This document shows, one piece after another, positions 1 through 9,221 of a DNA stretch of 64,000 bases. The notes below the pieces were generated by a model. The model had not been told where the DNA came from. It saw nothing but the letters and a program-made list of their open reading frames with translations, and did not search any database. How positions within the stretch are numbered: the first letter of the stretch is position 1; each line of letters opens with the position of its first letter. Origin of the DNA: Streptomyces canus (GTDB lineage: Bacteria; Actinomycetota; Actinomycetes; Streptomycetales; Streptomycetaceae); assembly GCF_041435015.1 (NCBI RefSeq), contig NZ_CP107989.1, positions 4,526,001 to 4,590,000 of the forward strand. Reading direction: 5' to 3'. Position numbers and translations under genes: made by a program.

Positions 1-1034
1 CCCGGCACCTCCTTCATCTCGTTCACGACCGCCCGCTGAGTGATGGCGATGGTGAACGTCACGGTGCCCTTCTTGAAGGTCTCACTCGGCCCGACCTGCA
101 CACTGCGCTCACCGAGGAACGCGTACGTCTTCCTGTCGAAGATCCACTCCGTGCGCTGCCCGCTCTGCTCGTCGAGCCGCGCGACGGCCACCCCGTGGCG
201 CCCCACCGCGTCGACCGCGTCGTCCACCGCGACGACACCGGGGATCTCGGCGGCGGCCTTGTAGAGCGCGGCGGTGAGGTTCGCGGGCGGGTAGCTCTCG
301 GTCAGCAGGTCGCCGATGGCGACGAAGGCGGCCTGGTCGCGGGAGACTTCGGGATCCCTGGTGGCATCCGACTCCTGGTAGATCTTCCGCAGCAGGGCCC
401 CGGGTTCGGTGGGCAGCTGGGCGAGCCGGCGGTAGGCAGAGCTGAGCGGGTTCGGTCCGGCCAGGGTGATGCCGTCCTCGCTCGTGTTGCCCGGCTCGAT
501 CAGCCAGCCGTTCCTGCCGTCGGGGGACTCCCAGACCTGACGGGAGTGCAGCTTCTCGCTGACCACCGTGGTCTTGTCGTCGACCGTCTTGGGGTAGGTG
601 CTGGCGACCTTGGACGCGATGTAGAGGAACTGGTCGTCGCGCACGCCGGGTTCGGAGGTGTCGGCGGCGGCCAGCGAGATGTGGTCGAGCAGGCGGTCGG
701 CGCCCCGGGCGTCGGCGGCGCCGATGCGGGTTGTCAGGGCGGGCCCGGTGGCCAGGGAGGTGTTCGCGTCACCGCCGCCGGTCAGGGCGAGGCCGCCCAC
801 GACCGCGCCGGCCAGGGCGCAGGCCAGCGCGGGCAGCAGGACCGTCCGGCGCAGGAACGGGTTGCGGCGTACGGGGGCAACGGCCGTGGCACGGAGGTCT
901 TCGCGGATCCGGACCATCATCTGCTCCTTGTGGAACTGGTGGCGGCCCGCCGGCAGATCCCGCTCCACGGAGGGCAGAAGACCCTGGGTCTCCGTCCACT
1001 CGGCCGGGTGCGGCTGGGAGGGGCTGGCGTTCAT
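1..1034 (-). CDS. CU044_5270-family membrane protein (sigma-factor partner), 3' end cut by window
   Basis: The reading frame starts at ATG 1034 and runs off the left end of the window, so the C-terminus is missing. The first ~60 residues are hydrophilic and probably cytoplasmic. A single membrane segment lies at about residues 64-85, followed by a long extracytoplasmic part. This layout, and the position directly behind an ECF sigma gene, match the CU044_5270 family. These are often taken to be anti-sigma-like partners, although no zinc-binding HxxxCxxC motif is visible. The start overlaps the sigma stop by four bases (ATGA), so the two are translationally coupled. Family assignment is from recognised layout; the anti-sigma role is inferred. 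Confidence 0.75.
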   Translation of the reverse strand, partial: MNASPSQPHPAEWTETQGLLPSVERDLPAGRHQFHKEQMMVRIREDLRATAVAPVRRNPFLRRTVLLPALACALAGAVVGGLALTGGGDANTSLATGPALTTRIGAADARGADRLLDHISLAAADTSEPGVRDDQFLYIASKVASTYPKTVDDKTTVVSEKLHSRQVWESPDGRNGWLIEPGNTSEDGITLAGPNPLSSAYRRLAQLPTEPGALLRKIYQESDATRDPEVSRDQAAFVAIGDLLTESYPPANLTAALYKAAAEIPGVVAVDDAVDAVGRHGVAVARLDEQSGQRTEWIFDRKTYAFLGERSVQVGPSETFKKGTVTFTIAITQRAVVNEMKEVP

Positions 1035-1669
1035 CGGTTTCCTTCCTGTGCGGACCGGATCACGTAGTCGCGATCACCTGTTATCTGCCGGTTCGACGGG
1101 GTGAGTTCCCGTCTTTTTCTCGCCAGTTCGGCCTCGGCGAGCTTCCGCAGCCTGCCGCGCGCCCGGGACAGCCGGGAGCGGACGGTGCCGACGGGGATGC
1201 CGAGGGCGCGGGCGGCGTCGGCGTACTCGAGCCCCTCCCACAGGCACAGCACCAGGACCTCGCGTTCGGGGCGTCTCAGGGAGCCGAGCGCGGTCAGCGT
1301 GGCGGCGATCCGGCGCCGGTCGTCCACCCGCCCGGCGGTCTCCTCGGCATGGTCGGCGACCTCGGCCACCCCTGCCGCGGCCGCCGCGCCGGCCGCGGCC
1401 CGGTAGCGGCGGTTGCTGCGGTAGTGGGACCGGGCGACGTTCGTGGCGATGCCGAGCAGCCAGGGCCGCAGCGAGCCCCCGTCGGCCTCGATCGACGTCC
1501 GGCGCCGCCAGGCCTCCATGAACGTCGCCGACATGACGTCCTCGGCCACGGACCAGTCGGCGGTCAGCCGGAAGGCGTGGTTGTACACCGAGCGGGCGTA
1601 CTGGTCGTAGAGCTCCGCGAAGGCGTCCGGATCCCCGGCCCGTATCCGGGTTCGCATATCTGTGGTCAC
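1031..1669 (-). CDS. ECF-type RNA polymerase sigma factor (sigma-70 family)
   Basis: The protein has 212 residues, a normal length for an ECF sigma factor. Region 2 lies at about residues 19-57 (AELYDQYARSVYNHAFRLTA, then AEDVMSATFMEAWRR) and is followed by the LPWLLG-like segment LRPWLLGIATNVARSHYR. Region 4 lies at about residues 135-175 (EREVLVLCLWEGLEYADAA, then GIPVGTVRSRLSRARGRLR). Region 3 is absent. It would direct RNA polymerase to a small regulon under control of the membrane protein encoded by the overlapping downstream gene. Target promoters cannot be read from the sequence. Confidence 0.92.
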   Translation of the reverse strand: MTTDMRTRIRAGDPDAFAELYDQYARSVYNHAFRLTADWSVAEDVMSATFMEAWRRRTSIEADGGSLRPWLLGIATNVARSHYRSNRRYRAAAGAAAAAGVAEVADHAEETAGRVDDRRRIAATLTALGSLRRPEREVLVLCLWEGLEYADAARALGIPVGTVRSRLSRARGRLRKLAEAELARKRRELTPSNRQITGDRDYVIRSAQEGNR

Positions 1670-1806
1670 GCACTCAACTGCCCGGACGCATCACCGAGTT
1701 CCAGTGATCCACGTCACACTCCCGCTAATGTTGTGCACTTTATTGACGGCGGTCACGAGACAGCCTAATTTCACGGTGTCCTTCCCCCGCTCCAAGGGAG
1801 CCCGCG

Positions 1807-3147
1807 ATGCCCCCGTCCCCCACCGCATCAGAACGCACCCGCCAACTCCGCCGAGTCGCCCTCTCCGGACTGCTCGGCACCGCCGTCGAGTTCTACGACT
1901 TCCTCGTCTACGGCACCGTCGCCGCGCTCGTCTTCGGCGAACTGTTCTTCCCCGGCGCCGACCCCGCCGTGGGCACGATCGCCGCGTTCGGCACCTTCGC
2001 CGCCGGATATGTGGCCCGCCCCATCGGCGGCATCGTCTTCGGACACTTCGGCGACCGCCTGGGCCGCAAGAACATGCTGCTGCTCACCATGGGCCTGATG
2101 GGCGGCGCCAGCTTCCTCATCGGCCTGCTGCCCACCTACGACACCATCGGCGTCTGGGCACCGGTCCTGCTGATCGCCCTGCGCGTGGTCCAGGGCATCG
2201 CCATCGGCGGTGAGTGGGGTGGCGCGACCCTGATGGTCGTGGAGCACGCGGGCGAGAAGCGCCGTGGGCTCTGGTCGAGCTTCACGCAGATGGGGGCCCC
2301 GCTCGGCTCCCTGATCTCCGCCGCCGTGGTCGCCCTGGTCTCCACCCTCCCCAAGGACCAGTTCGCGGCCTGGGGCTGGCGCGTGCCGTTCCTGCTGAGC
2401 GTGCTGCTGCTCGGCGTCGGCCTGTTCGTCCGTCTCAAGGTGGTCGAGAGCCCGCTGTTCGCCGAGGTGAAGAAGGACCGCGCCGAGTCGAGGCTCCCCA
2501 TCCTCGACGTCCTGCGCCGCCCGCGCCCGGTGCTGCTGGCCTGCTGCGTCGGCATCGGCGCCTTCACCGCCCAGTCCCTGCTGACCAGTTACCTGATCTC
2601 GTACGCCACCGGCATCGGCTACGCCCGCCCGCAGGTGCTCACCGCGCTCGCCGTCTCCGCCGCGGTCGCCCTGGTCGTGCTGCCCTGCGCCTCCGCGCTC
2701 TCCGACCGGATCGGCCGCCGCCCGGTCGTCCTCACCGGCGCGATCCTGTCCGCCGCCACCGCCTTCCCCGTCCTCGCGCTGGTCGACTCCAAGTCGTCGG
2801 GGGCCCTGATCCTGGCCGTGGTCCTCGGCCACGGCATCTCCCAGTCGCTGATGTACGGCCCGCTGGGCGCCCTGTTCAGCGAGATGTTCGGCACCAAGGT
2901 CCGCTACACCGGCGCCTCCCTCGGCTACCAGGGCGCCACGCTGGTCGGCGCCGGCTTCTCCCCGATGATCGCCGGAAGCCTGGTCGCGAGCAGCGGCAAC
3001 GGCACCCCGGTCGCCCTCCTGCTGTGCGGCGGCTCGCTGATCACCGCGCTGACCGTGTGGTTCGTCCGCGAGACGAACCGTACGTCCCTGACCGACCCCG
3101 CGTCCGAACTCCCCACCCCCGCCCGCACGGAGGAGATCACCGCATGA
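1807..3147 (+). CDS. MFS transporter, metabolite:H+ symporter (MHS) type
   Basis: The 446-residue protein has the hydrophobicity of twelve membrane segments. The N-terminus carries the MHS-type sequence GTAVEFYDFLVYGTVAALVF. The loop 2-3 signature is FGDRLGRKNMLL, followed by RVVQGIAIGGEWGGA, and a second RxGRRP motif (SDRIGRRPVVL) occurs near residue 300. Relatives such as ShiA, KgtP and ProP import organic acids or osmolytes with protons; the substrate here is unknown. The stop codon overlaps the ATG of the following secreted hydrolase (ATGA), so import and extracellular hydrolysis may serve the same substrate. Confidence 0.9.
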   Translation: MPPSPTASERTRQLRRVALSGLLGTAVEFYDFLVYGTVAALVFGELFFPGADPAVGTIAAFGTFAAGYVARPIGGIVFGHFGDRLGRKNMLLLTMGLMGGASFLIGLLPTYDTIGVWAPVLLIALRVVQGIAIGGEWGGATLMVVEHAGEKRRGLWSSFTQMGAPLGSLISAAVVALVSTLPKDQFAAWGWRVPFLLSVLLLGVGLFVRLKVVESPLFAEVKKDRAESRLPILDVLRRPRPVLLACCVGIGAFTAQSLLTSYLISYATGIGYARPQVLTALAVSAAVALVVLPCASALSDRIGRRPVVLTGAILSAATAFPVLALVDSKSSGALILAVVLGHGISQSLMYGPLGALFSEMFGTKVRYTGASLGYQGATLVGAGFSPMIAGSLVASSGNGTPVALLLCGGSLITALTVWFVRETNRTSLTDPASELPTPARTEEITA

Positions 3148-4517
3148 GGCACGGCACCCGCATCGTCTGCACGGCGGCCCTCCTGCTCACCCTGACCACC
3201 GCACCCGCCGCCACGGCGTCGGCCACCACGGACACCACCCATGTGGACGGCCGACTCCCCTCCGGCGCCACGTACATGATGGATGTCCCCACCAACTGGA
3301 ACGGCACCGTCCTCCTGTTCAGCCACGGCTACAACGCGGGCCCCGCCAACCCCGCCCAGGACGCCCCGGACGCGGCCACCAAGCCCCTTCTCCTCCAGCA
3401 GGGTTACGCCCTCATCGGCTCCTCGTACGCGTCCACCGGCTGGGCGGTCACCGACGCGGTCCCCGACCAGATGGCCACCCTGAAGGCCTTCACCACCCGC
3501 TTCGGCCAGGCCTCGCGCACCCTCGCCTGGGGACGGTCGTACGGCGGCCTGGTCACCACGGCGATAGCCGAACGCCACCCGGACGAGATCGACGGCTCGC
3601 TCTCCATGTGCGGCCTGGTCCACGGCGGCATCGCCAACTGGAACAACACCCTCGACCCGGTGTTCGCCCTCAAGACGCTTCTGGGCTCCGACGTCCCCCT
3701 GGTGAACCTCCCGACGCAGCAGGCGGCCACCGATGCGGCGAACACGCTGACCGCCACGGTCGACTCCGCCCAGTCGACGACCGAGGGCCGGACCCGTATC
3801 GCCCTCGCCGCGGCCCTGCACAACATCCCGGTCTGGAACGCACCCACCCAGACCCGCCCCGCCGCGACCGACTGGGACGCCCAACAGGCCAACCAATACG
3901 ACGCCGTCAAGGGCCTGCTGAAGATCGCCGCGTTCAACCGGCGCCAGGAGGCCGAGGTCCGCGCGGGCGGCAACATGTCCTGGAACACCGGCATCGACTA
4001 CGCCCGGCTGCTCGAAAAGTCCTCCGTCCGCAAGGAGGTCACCGAGCTGTACAAGAAGGCGGGCCTCTCCCTGACCAAGGACCTCGCCGCCCTCAACCGG
4101 GCCCCGCGCATCAAGGCGGACCAGAACGCCGTGTCGTGGATGAGCAGCACCAGCAGCTTCACCGGCAAGCTGGCCAAGCCCCAGCTCTCCATCCACACCA
4201 TCGGCGACCCCCTGGTCCCCGTCCAGACGGAGAGTGCCCTGCGCCGCGCGGCCACCGCGGCCGGTTCCGGCCCCCTCCTGCGCCAGGCGTACGTCGACAA
4301 CGCCGGCCACTGCACCTTCAGCCCGGCCGAGCAACTGGCCGCCCTCCACGCCCTGGAGGACCGCGTGACCACCGGCAGCTGGCAGGGCACCGACCCGGCG
4401 TCCCTCAACTCCCGCGCCACCGCGGCCGACCCCACCACCCCCACCCGCTACGTCTCGTACCGCCCCACCCCCTACCTCCGCCCGTACGACCTCGCGCACC
4501 CCGCCGACGGCCGGTGA
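3144..4517 (+). CDS. Secreted alpha/beta hydrolase
   Basis: The 457-residue protein starts at an ATG overlapping the MFS stop. Residues 1-26 form a signal peptide with a hydrophobic core (AALLLTLTTA) and a likely AxA-type cleavage site. The fold is alpha/beta hydrolase: FSHGYNAG near residue 60 supplies the oxyanion-hole region, AWGRSYGG places the nucleophile at about Ser132, IGDPLVP is a plausible acid position, and DNAGHCTF carries the late histidine. The substrate is not evident. The coupling to an importer suggests that it releases a small acid or oligomer product outside the cell. Confidence 0.8.
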   Translation: MRHGTRIVCTAALLLTLTTAPAATASATTDTTHVDGRLPSGATYMMDVPTNWNGTVLLFSHGYNAGPANPAQDAPDAATKPLLLQQGYALIGSSYASTGWAVTDAVPDQMATLKAFTTRFGQASRTLAWGRSYGGLVTTAIAERHPDEIDGSLSMCGLVHGGIANWNNTLDPVFALKTLLGSDVPLVNLPTQQAATDAANTLTATVDSAQSTTEGRTRIALAAALHNIPVWNAPTQTRPAATDWDAQQANQYDAVKGLLKIAAFNRRQEAEVRAGGNMSWNTGIDYARLLEKSSVRKEVTELYKKAGLSLTKDLAALNRAPRIKADQNAVSWMSSTSSFTGKLAKPQLSIHTIGDPLVPVQTESALRRAATAAGSGPLLRQAYVDNAGHCTFSPAEQLAALHALEDRVTTGSWQGTDPASLNSRATAADPTTPTRYVSYRPTPYLRPYDLAHPADGR

Positions 4518-4579
4518 CCTCCCACGACCTTCCACGACCGCCCGCCGTGCCCTCGGCGGGCGGCCGTACCCTTGCCCCC

Positions 4580-5431
4580 GTGGAGGACGACGACATCCTG
4601 GACACCGCGGAGGGGCCGCAGCCGCGCCCGCAGTCGCTCATGCTCACCTTCTTCGGCAACCACGTCCTGGAGGAGGGGGACCTGGGCGTCTACTCGGGCA
4701 GCATCATCGACGTCCTGGGCCGCGTGGGCGTAGGTGAACAGGCCGTACGTTCCACGCTCACCCGCATGGTCAACCGGGGTCTGCTCCAGCGTCAGCGCGA
4801 GGGCCGCAAGATGTTCTTCGGCCTGACCCCGCAGGCCACCCGCGTCCTGATCGACGGCCGCACCCGCATCTGGAAGCAGGGCGCCGTCAACGACGACTGG
4901 GACGGCTCCTGGACCCTGCTCGGCTTCTCCCTGCCCGACTCCTGGAAACGCCAGCGCCACGACCTGCGCTCACGGCTCACCTGGTCGGGCTTCGGCGCCC
5001 TGTACAGCGGCCTGTGGATCGCCCCCGGCCACGTGGACGTCTCCAGGACGGTCACCGAGCTCGGCCTCACGGCTCACGTCAAGATCTTCCACGCCCAGGC
5101 CGCCGAGGTGACCGACATCGAGCGGATGATCCGCGAGACTTGGGACCTGGAGTCCATCGCCGCCCGCTACGCCGCCTTCGACAAGCGCTGGAGCGCCCAC
5201 CTGGGCAACGGCACCGACGACGACCCGATCGGCACCCGCCTCCGCCTGGTCAGCGACTGGCTGCGCACCATCCGCACGGACCCGAGACTCCCGGCCCGCC
5301 ACCTGCCCCCGGCCTGGCCGGCCCGCACCGCGCAGGAGACCTTCCACCGGGTCGCGGAACAGACCCACCCCGCACTCGAGGCGGCCCGCGCCGCCCTGGA
5401 GACGATCCCGCTGCGCCCGCAGTCCGCCTAG
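4580..5431 (+). CDS. PaaX-family transcriptional regulator
   Basis: GTG 4580 gives 283 residues, close to the family length; longer upstream extensions in the frame lie in the preceding gene and look unlike protein. An N-terminal winged helix (about residues 15-75, including RVGVGEQAVRSTLTRMVNRG) is followed by the PaaX central region (WDGSWTLLGFSLPDSWKRQR) and C-terminal domain. PaaX of E. coli represses phenylacetate degradation in response to phenylacetyl-CoA. Here no paa genes are adjacent, so the regulator may control the upstream transporter/hydrolase pair, which is an inference from position. Confidence 0.85.
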   Translation: MEDDDILDTAEGPQPRPQSLMLTFFGNHVLEEGDLGVYSGSIIDVLGRVGVGEQAVRSTLTRMVNRGLLQRQREGRKMFFGLTPQATRVLIDGRTRIWKQGAVNDDWDGSWTLLGFSLPDSWKRQRHDLRSRLTWSGFGALYSGLWIAPGHVDVSRTVTELGLTAHVKIFHAQAAEVTDIERMIRETWDLESIAARYAAFDKRWSAHLGNGTDDDPIGTRLRLVSDWLRTIRTDPRLPARHLPPAWPARTAQETFHRVAEQTHPALEAARAALETIPLRPQSA

Positions 5432-5690
5432 CGGACGTCCCCGTCGCCGAGGCACCTCGACTTCCGCGAGATCGGCTCCACCAGCCGGCTCGTCTCCACC
5501 AGCACCGCGTCGACGGCGTCGACCGGGAGGAGATCTCGACCTCGACGGCGGGATCTCGGCCGTAGCTGACAAGGACCTCGCTGCCGCCGAGGGAGCCCGC
5601 GTCCCGCCACCCCCAGTAGCCGGAGCGCTGCTTCGGCAGGACGGCGAACTGGTCCCCTACTTCGTACCCACGGTCCGCAACACGGTCACC
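5428..5690 (-). pseudogene. Possible frameshifted remnant of an unrecognised protein
   Basis: On the minus strand one frame reads plausible protein (including QFAVLPKQRSGYWGWRD and SEVLVSYGRDPAVEVEI). It degenerates at about 5530-5545, where another frame continues plausibly (VLVETSRLVEPISRKSRC) to a stop at 5428. No start or ribosome-binding site is visible, and its beginning overlaps the 3' end of the peptidase gene. It could be a broken gene with one frameshift, or chance reading in G+C-rich DNA. I do not recognise the family. Confidence 0.3.
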
Positions 5691-6958
5691 GCCAGGACCC
5701 GCGCCACGTCCACCACCTCCCGCACGGCCACGTGCTCCCGCGCGCTGTGCGCCACCCCGATGTCCCCGGGCCCGTACTGGAGGGCCGGGATCCCGGCCCC
5801 GGCGTACAACCGCAGATCGCTCCCGTACGGCGCCCCGCGCTCCGGCAGGGCCGGGCCGCCCACCGCATCCGCGTGGGCGGCCCGGACGGCAGCCGGCAGG
5901 GGATGCCCGGCGGGCAGCCGCCCGCTGGCGAACTGCCCGCCGGGCCAGCTCACCACCACGGGATGCTCCCGCAACCAGGGATCAAGGCCGCACACCCGCG
6001 CCACACACTCCTCGAACTCCTCCCGGGCCGCCGCCGGGTCCTCGCCCAGCCGCACCCCCAGCCGCCCCTCCGCGACGAGCAGGTCGGGCACACTGCTGGA
6101 CCAGTCGCCGCAGCGCAGGATGCCCACGGAGAGGGCGTACGGAACGGGGTACGCGGCCATCAGGGGATGCGGATCCCGGTTCCGCTCGGCCTCCAGCCGG
6201 GCCAGCGCCTGGTGCAACGGCACGTACGCGTCCAGGGCGCTCACCCCCTCGTACCGCGAACTGGCGTGTGCCGCCTTGCCGTTGACGGTGAGCCGAAAGG
6301 TGAGCGCACCGGCGTTGGCGGTGATGAGGCTCCCGGCCGTGGGCTCCGCGATGACGCACACATCACCGCCGTACCCCCGCCGCAGGGTCCCGAAGGCCCC
6401 GAGTCCCCCGTCCTCCTCCCCCACGACGAAGTGCGCGGCGACCCGCCCCCGCAGCCGCACTCCGCTGTCCCGCAGGGCCGCGAGCACGGCCAGCTCCGCC
6501 GCCAGCCCGGCCTTCATGTCACAGGCACCGCGCCCATGGACCAGGTCTCCCGTGACCCGGGGCACGAACGGGTCGCCCTCCCACGCGGCGAGATCCCCGG
6601 GCGGTACGACGTCCACGTGCCCCTGCAACACGAACGTGGGCCCGTCCCCACCGTCCTGGGTCTGCCCGACCAGCCCCCACGCCTCGTCGCGCGGCGCCTC
6701 GGAGCCGGGGAAGCCGGGATCGGCCAGCAGGGCCGGCAGATCCATCGACCACAGGTCCACGTCGAGGCCCGACGCACGGAGCCGGCCCGCCAGGTGGTGC
6801 TGGATCTCCGACTCGGCGGGGCTCCCGGTCACGCTGGGGATCGCGATCAGCTCCAGCAGGGTCCGGGCGACCCCGGCCTCGTCAATGGCCGCGAGGACAG
6901 CGGCCTCCTCGTCACTGAGCACGTCGACGCCCCCACTCTCTCGGACAGGTGTGCCCAT
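5657..6958 (-). CDS. M20-family metallopeptidase (ArgE/DapE-like)
   Basis: The 433-residue protein belongs to the ArgE/DapE/ACY1/CPG2 amidohydrolases with two metal ions. Visible metal and catalytic motifs are QGHVDVVPPG (His near 114 and Asp 116), GRGACDMKAG (Asp near 147), VVGEEDGG (Glu pair near 181), AEPTAG and the late VAHSAREHV histidine. A dimerisation domain lies between these parts. The family removes acyl groups from amino acids or cleaves small peptides; the substrate cannot be named from sequence. It stands alone between PaaX and the two-component system. A GTG about 12 codons in (before LSDEEAAV) is an alternative start. Confidence 0.85.
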   Translation of the reverse strand: MGTPVRESGGVDVLSDEEAAVLAAIDEAGVARTLLELIAIPSVTGSPAESEIQHHLAGRLRASGLDVDLWSMDLPALLADPGFPGSEAPRDEAWGLVGQTQDGGDGPTFVLQGHVDVVPPGDLAAWEGDPFVPRVTGDLVHGRGACDMKAGLAAELAVLAALRDSGVRLRGRVAAHFVVGEEDGGLGAFGTLRRGYGGDVCVIAEPTAGSLITANAGALTFRLTVNGKAAHASSRYEGVSALDAYVPLHQALARLEAERNRDPHPLMAAYPVPYALSVGILRCGDWSSSVPDLLVAEGRLGVRLGEDPAAAREEFEECVARVCGLDPWLREHPVVVSWPGGQFASGRLPAGHPLPAAVRAAHADAVGGPALPERGAPYGSDLRLYAGAGIPALQYGPGDIGVAHSAREHVAVREVVDVARVLAVTVLRTVGTK

Positions 6959-6997
6959 TCTGAGGGGTCGGTGCGGTGAGGTCCGAGCCGCCCCGGC

Positions 6998-8422
6998 TCA
7001 GCCGCCGGAGGCATCCCCGCCCACGGTGAAACCGATCACCGTCCCGCCCCCCTCCCGGGGGAACGCGAACGGCGCGCCCCCGTGCGACAACGCCACCTCC
7101 CGCACGATCGACAACCCCAAGCCCGACCCCGGCAACGACCGCGCGTCCGCCGCCCGATAGAACCGGTCGAACACCCGCACAAGATCGGCGTCGGCGATCC
7201 CCGGCCCCCGGTCCAGCACCTCCACCCGCACCGGCCCGGACACCGTGAACCCGGACACCGAGATCTCGATCGGAGCGGTACCGTCCCGGTCGAACTTCGC
7301 CGCGTTCTCGACCAGGTTCGACAGGGCCCGTTGCAGCATGCCCGGCCGCCCGTCCGTCACCGTCGACCCGCTGGCGTGCACCACGACCTCCCGCCCGTTC
7401 CGCCGCCGGGCCAGCCCCGCCACCTCCTCCGCGACATCGGCGAGGTCCACCCGCTGCGGCGGCTCGTTGTCCGACTGCCCGGCCGCGAGGTCGACCAGCT
7501 CGTTGACCAGATCGGTCAACTCCCGTGCCTCCTGCGAGAGATCGGCGACCAGCTCGTCGCGCGTGGCGGGCGGCAGTTCATCGATCCGCCGCAGCAGCGA
7601 GATGTTCGTACGCAACGACGTGAGCGGCGTCCGCAGCTCGTGCCCCGCGTCCTGCACCAGCCGCCGCTGATCCTCCTCCGACTGCGCGAGCCGCCCCAGC
7701 ATCCGGTCGAAGGCCCGCCCCAGCCGCCCCACCTCGTCGTAACCGGTGACCGGCACCTCGATCCCCAGCCGCCGGGTCCGCGCCACATCCTCCGCGGCGG
7801 ACGTGAGGATCACCAGCCGCCGGGTGATCCGCCGGGCCAGCCACCACCCGAACAACCCGGCGCCCACCACGACCGCCACCATGAGCAGAAACGTCCGCTG
7901 CTGAAGCGCCCGCAACAGATCCTCGGTGTCACTGAACTCCTGGGCGACCTGCACGGCGCCGTGCCCGCCCCCCAGCGAGACGGTGGCGATCCGGTACACA
8001 TCGCTGCCGACCGAGACCTCCTTGTGCAGGACCATCCGCCCGGCCGTACCGGCGGCCGCGATCCGCCGGTCCCCGGAGGTCACCGGCAGCCCGGGCCGCC
8101 CGGGGTCGGCGACCACCCCGGTGGACCCCAGCACCTGCACATCCGTACGGGCGGGCCGCACCAGGTCGTGCCCGGGCGCCGAGGACGAGAAGTCCTCCGG
8201 TGTCATCCGCTGCTGGCTCACCTCGTCCCGGAGATCCTGCACGACCTGGTCGAACACGGACTCCTGGTCCACCCGCACCAGCCGCGCGGCGGCGCTGTAG
8301 GACAGCACACCGACCAGCACGGTCACCGCGGCCGTCACCGCGGCGAAGGACACCGCGAACGTGGTCCGCAGGGACAGCAGCCGGGGCCGCGGCCGGGCCC
8401 AGAGCCGAGCCAGCCGCCCCAC
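6998..8422 (-). CDS. Membrane sensor histidine kinase (HAMP type)
   Basis: The 474-residue protein has membrane segments at about residues 22-44 and 177-196 flanking an extracellular sensor of ~130 residues. A HAMP domain (about 197-250) follows, then the phosphoacceptor motif HELRTPLTSL with His near 261. The ATPase part shows an N box (LSNLVENAAKFD), a G1 box (DRGPGIAD) and a G2 box (GSGLGLSIVREV). It begins with GTG immediately after the stop of the response regulator gene, so the pair is co-transcribed. The layout is MprB/CutS-like. The signal is unknown. Confidence 0.92.
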   Translation of the reverse strand: MGRLARLWARPRPRLLSLRTTFAVSFAAVTAAVTVLVGVLSYSAAARLVRVDQESVFDQVVQDLRDEVSQQRMTPEDFSSSAPGHDLVRPARTDVQVLGSTGVVADPGRPGLPVTSGDRRIAAAGTAGRMVLHKEVSVGSDVYRIATVSLGGGHGAVQVAQEFSDTEDLLRALQQRTFLLMVAVVVGAGLFGWWLARRITRRLVILTSAAEDVARTRRLGIEVPVTGYDEVGRLGRAFDRMLGRLAQSEEDQRRLVQDAGHELRTPLTSLRTNISLLRRIDELPPATRDELVADLSQEARELTDLVNELVDLAAGQSDNEPPQRVDLADVAEEVAGLARRRNGREVVVHASGSTVTDGRPGMLQRALSNLVENAAKFDRDGTAPIEISVSGFTVSGPVRVEVLDRGPGIADADLVRVFDRFYRAADARSLPGSGLGLSIVREVALSHGGAPFAFPREGGGTVIGFTVGGDASGG

Positions 8423-9148
8423 TCAGTCCTCCCGCAGCACGTAACCCACGCCGCGCACCGTGTGGATCAGCTGCGGCGCGCCGGGCTCGTCGAGCTTGCG
8501 ACGCAGATAGCCGACGTAGACGGCGAGGTTCTTGGAGCCGGGCCCGAAGTCGTAGCCCCAGATGCGATCGTAGATCGTCGAATGATCCAGCACGATGCCC
8601 GCGTTCCGCACGAGCAGTTCGAGCAGCTCGAACTCGGTACGGGTCAGCTCCAGCTCGCGCGTCCCCCGCCAGGCCCGCCGCGCCTGGATGTCCATGCGCA
8701 GTCCGGCGGCCTCGATCCGCCCCTCGGGCAGGTCGGGCACCACGGCCTTCGGAGCGACGCCGACCGGAGCCATCCCGTCCGGGCTGGTCCGCCGCAGCAG
8801 GGCCCTCAGCCGGGCGAAGACCTCCTCGACGTCGAACGGCTTGACCACATAGTCGTCGGCGCCCGCGTCCAGACCGGCGATCCGGTCCTGGGTCTCCACG
8901 AGCGCCGTCAGCATGAGGATCGGCGTCCGGTCGCCCTCGGCGCGCAGCACCCGGCAGACCTGGAGCCCGTCGATCCCGGGCATCATCACGTCGAGAACGA
9001 GCACGTCCGGCGGCGTCTTGTGGGCCTGCGCCAGCGCCTCGACGCCGTCGGCGACCGCGGTGACCTGGTAGCCCTCCAGGGTCAGGGCGCGCTCCAGGGC
9101 GTGACGGATGGCGCGGTCGTCTTCGGCGAGCAGCACATTTTGGGGCAC
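8423..9148 (-). CDS. OmpR/PhoB-type response regulator
   Basis: GTG 9148 gives a normal 241-residue response regulator (first residues MPQNVLLAEDD). An upstream extension of 50 codons is Arg-rich and not protein-like. The receiver domain has the acidic pair at residues 10-11, the phosphorylation site Asp near 53 (VLDVMMPG) and the conserved lysine in VVKPFD. The C-terminal winged helix ends with TVRGVGYVLRED. It is followed without a gap by its cognate kinase gene. The targets are unknown. Confidence 0.93.
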   Translation of the reverse strand: MPQNVLLAEDDRAIRHALERALTLEGYQVTAVADGVEALAQAHKTPPDVLVLDVMMPGIDGLQVCRVLRAEGDRTPILMLTALVETQDRIAGLDAGADDYVVKPFDVEEVFARLRALLRRTSPDGMAPVGVAPKAVVPDLPEGRIEAAGLRMDIQARRAWRGTRELELTRTEFELLELLVRNAGIVLDHSTIYDRIWGYDFGPGSKNLAVYVGYLRRKLDEPGAPQLIHTVRGVGYVLRED

Positions 9149-9221
9149 ACCCTCAGTGTGCCGTCCCACCGAGTCGTACGACGTGATGAGCTGCTCACCT
9201 GGTGCCCTTCTTACTGCCCTC

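Noticed and set aside
1828..2832. Long minus-strand open frame opposite the MFS gene
   Set aside because: It is a G+C-rich shadow frame rich in Asp, Glu, Gly, Gln and Arg, with no motif. The plus strand codes a clear transporter.
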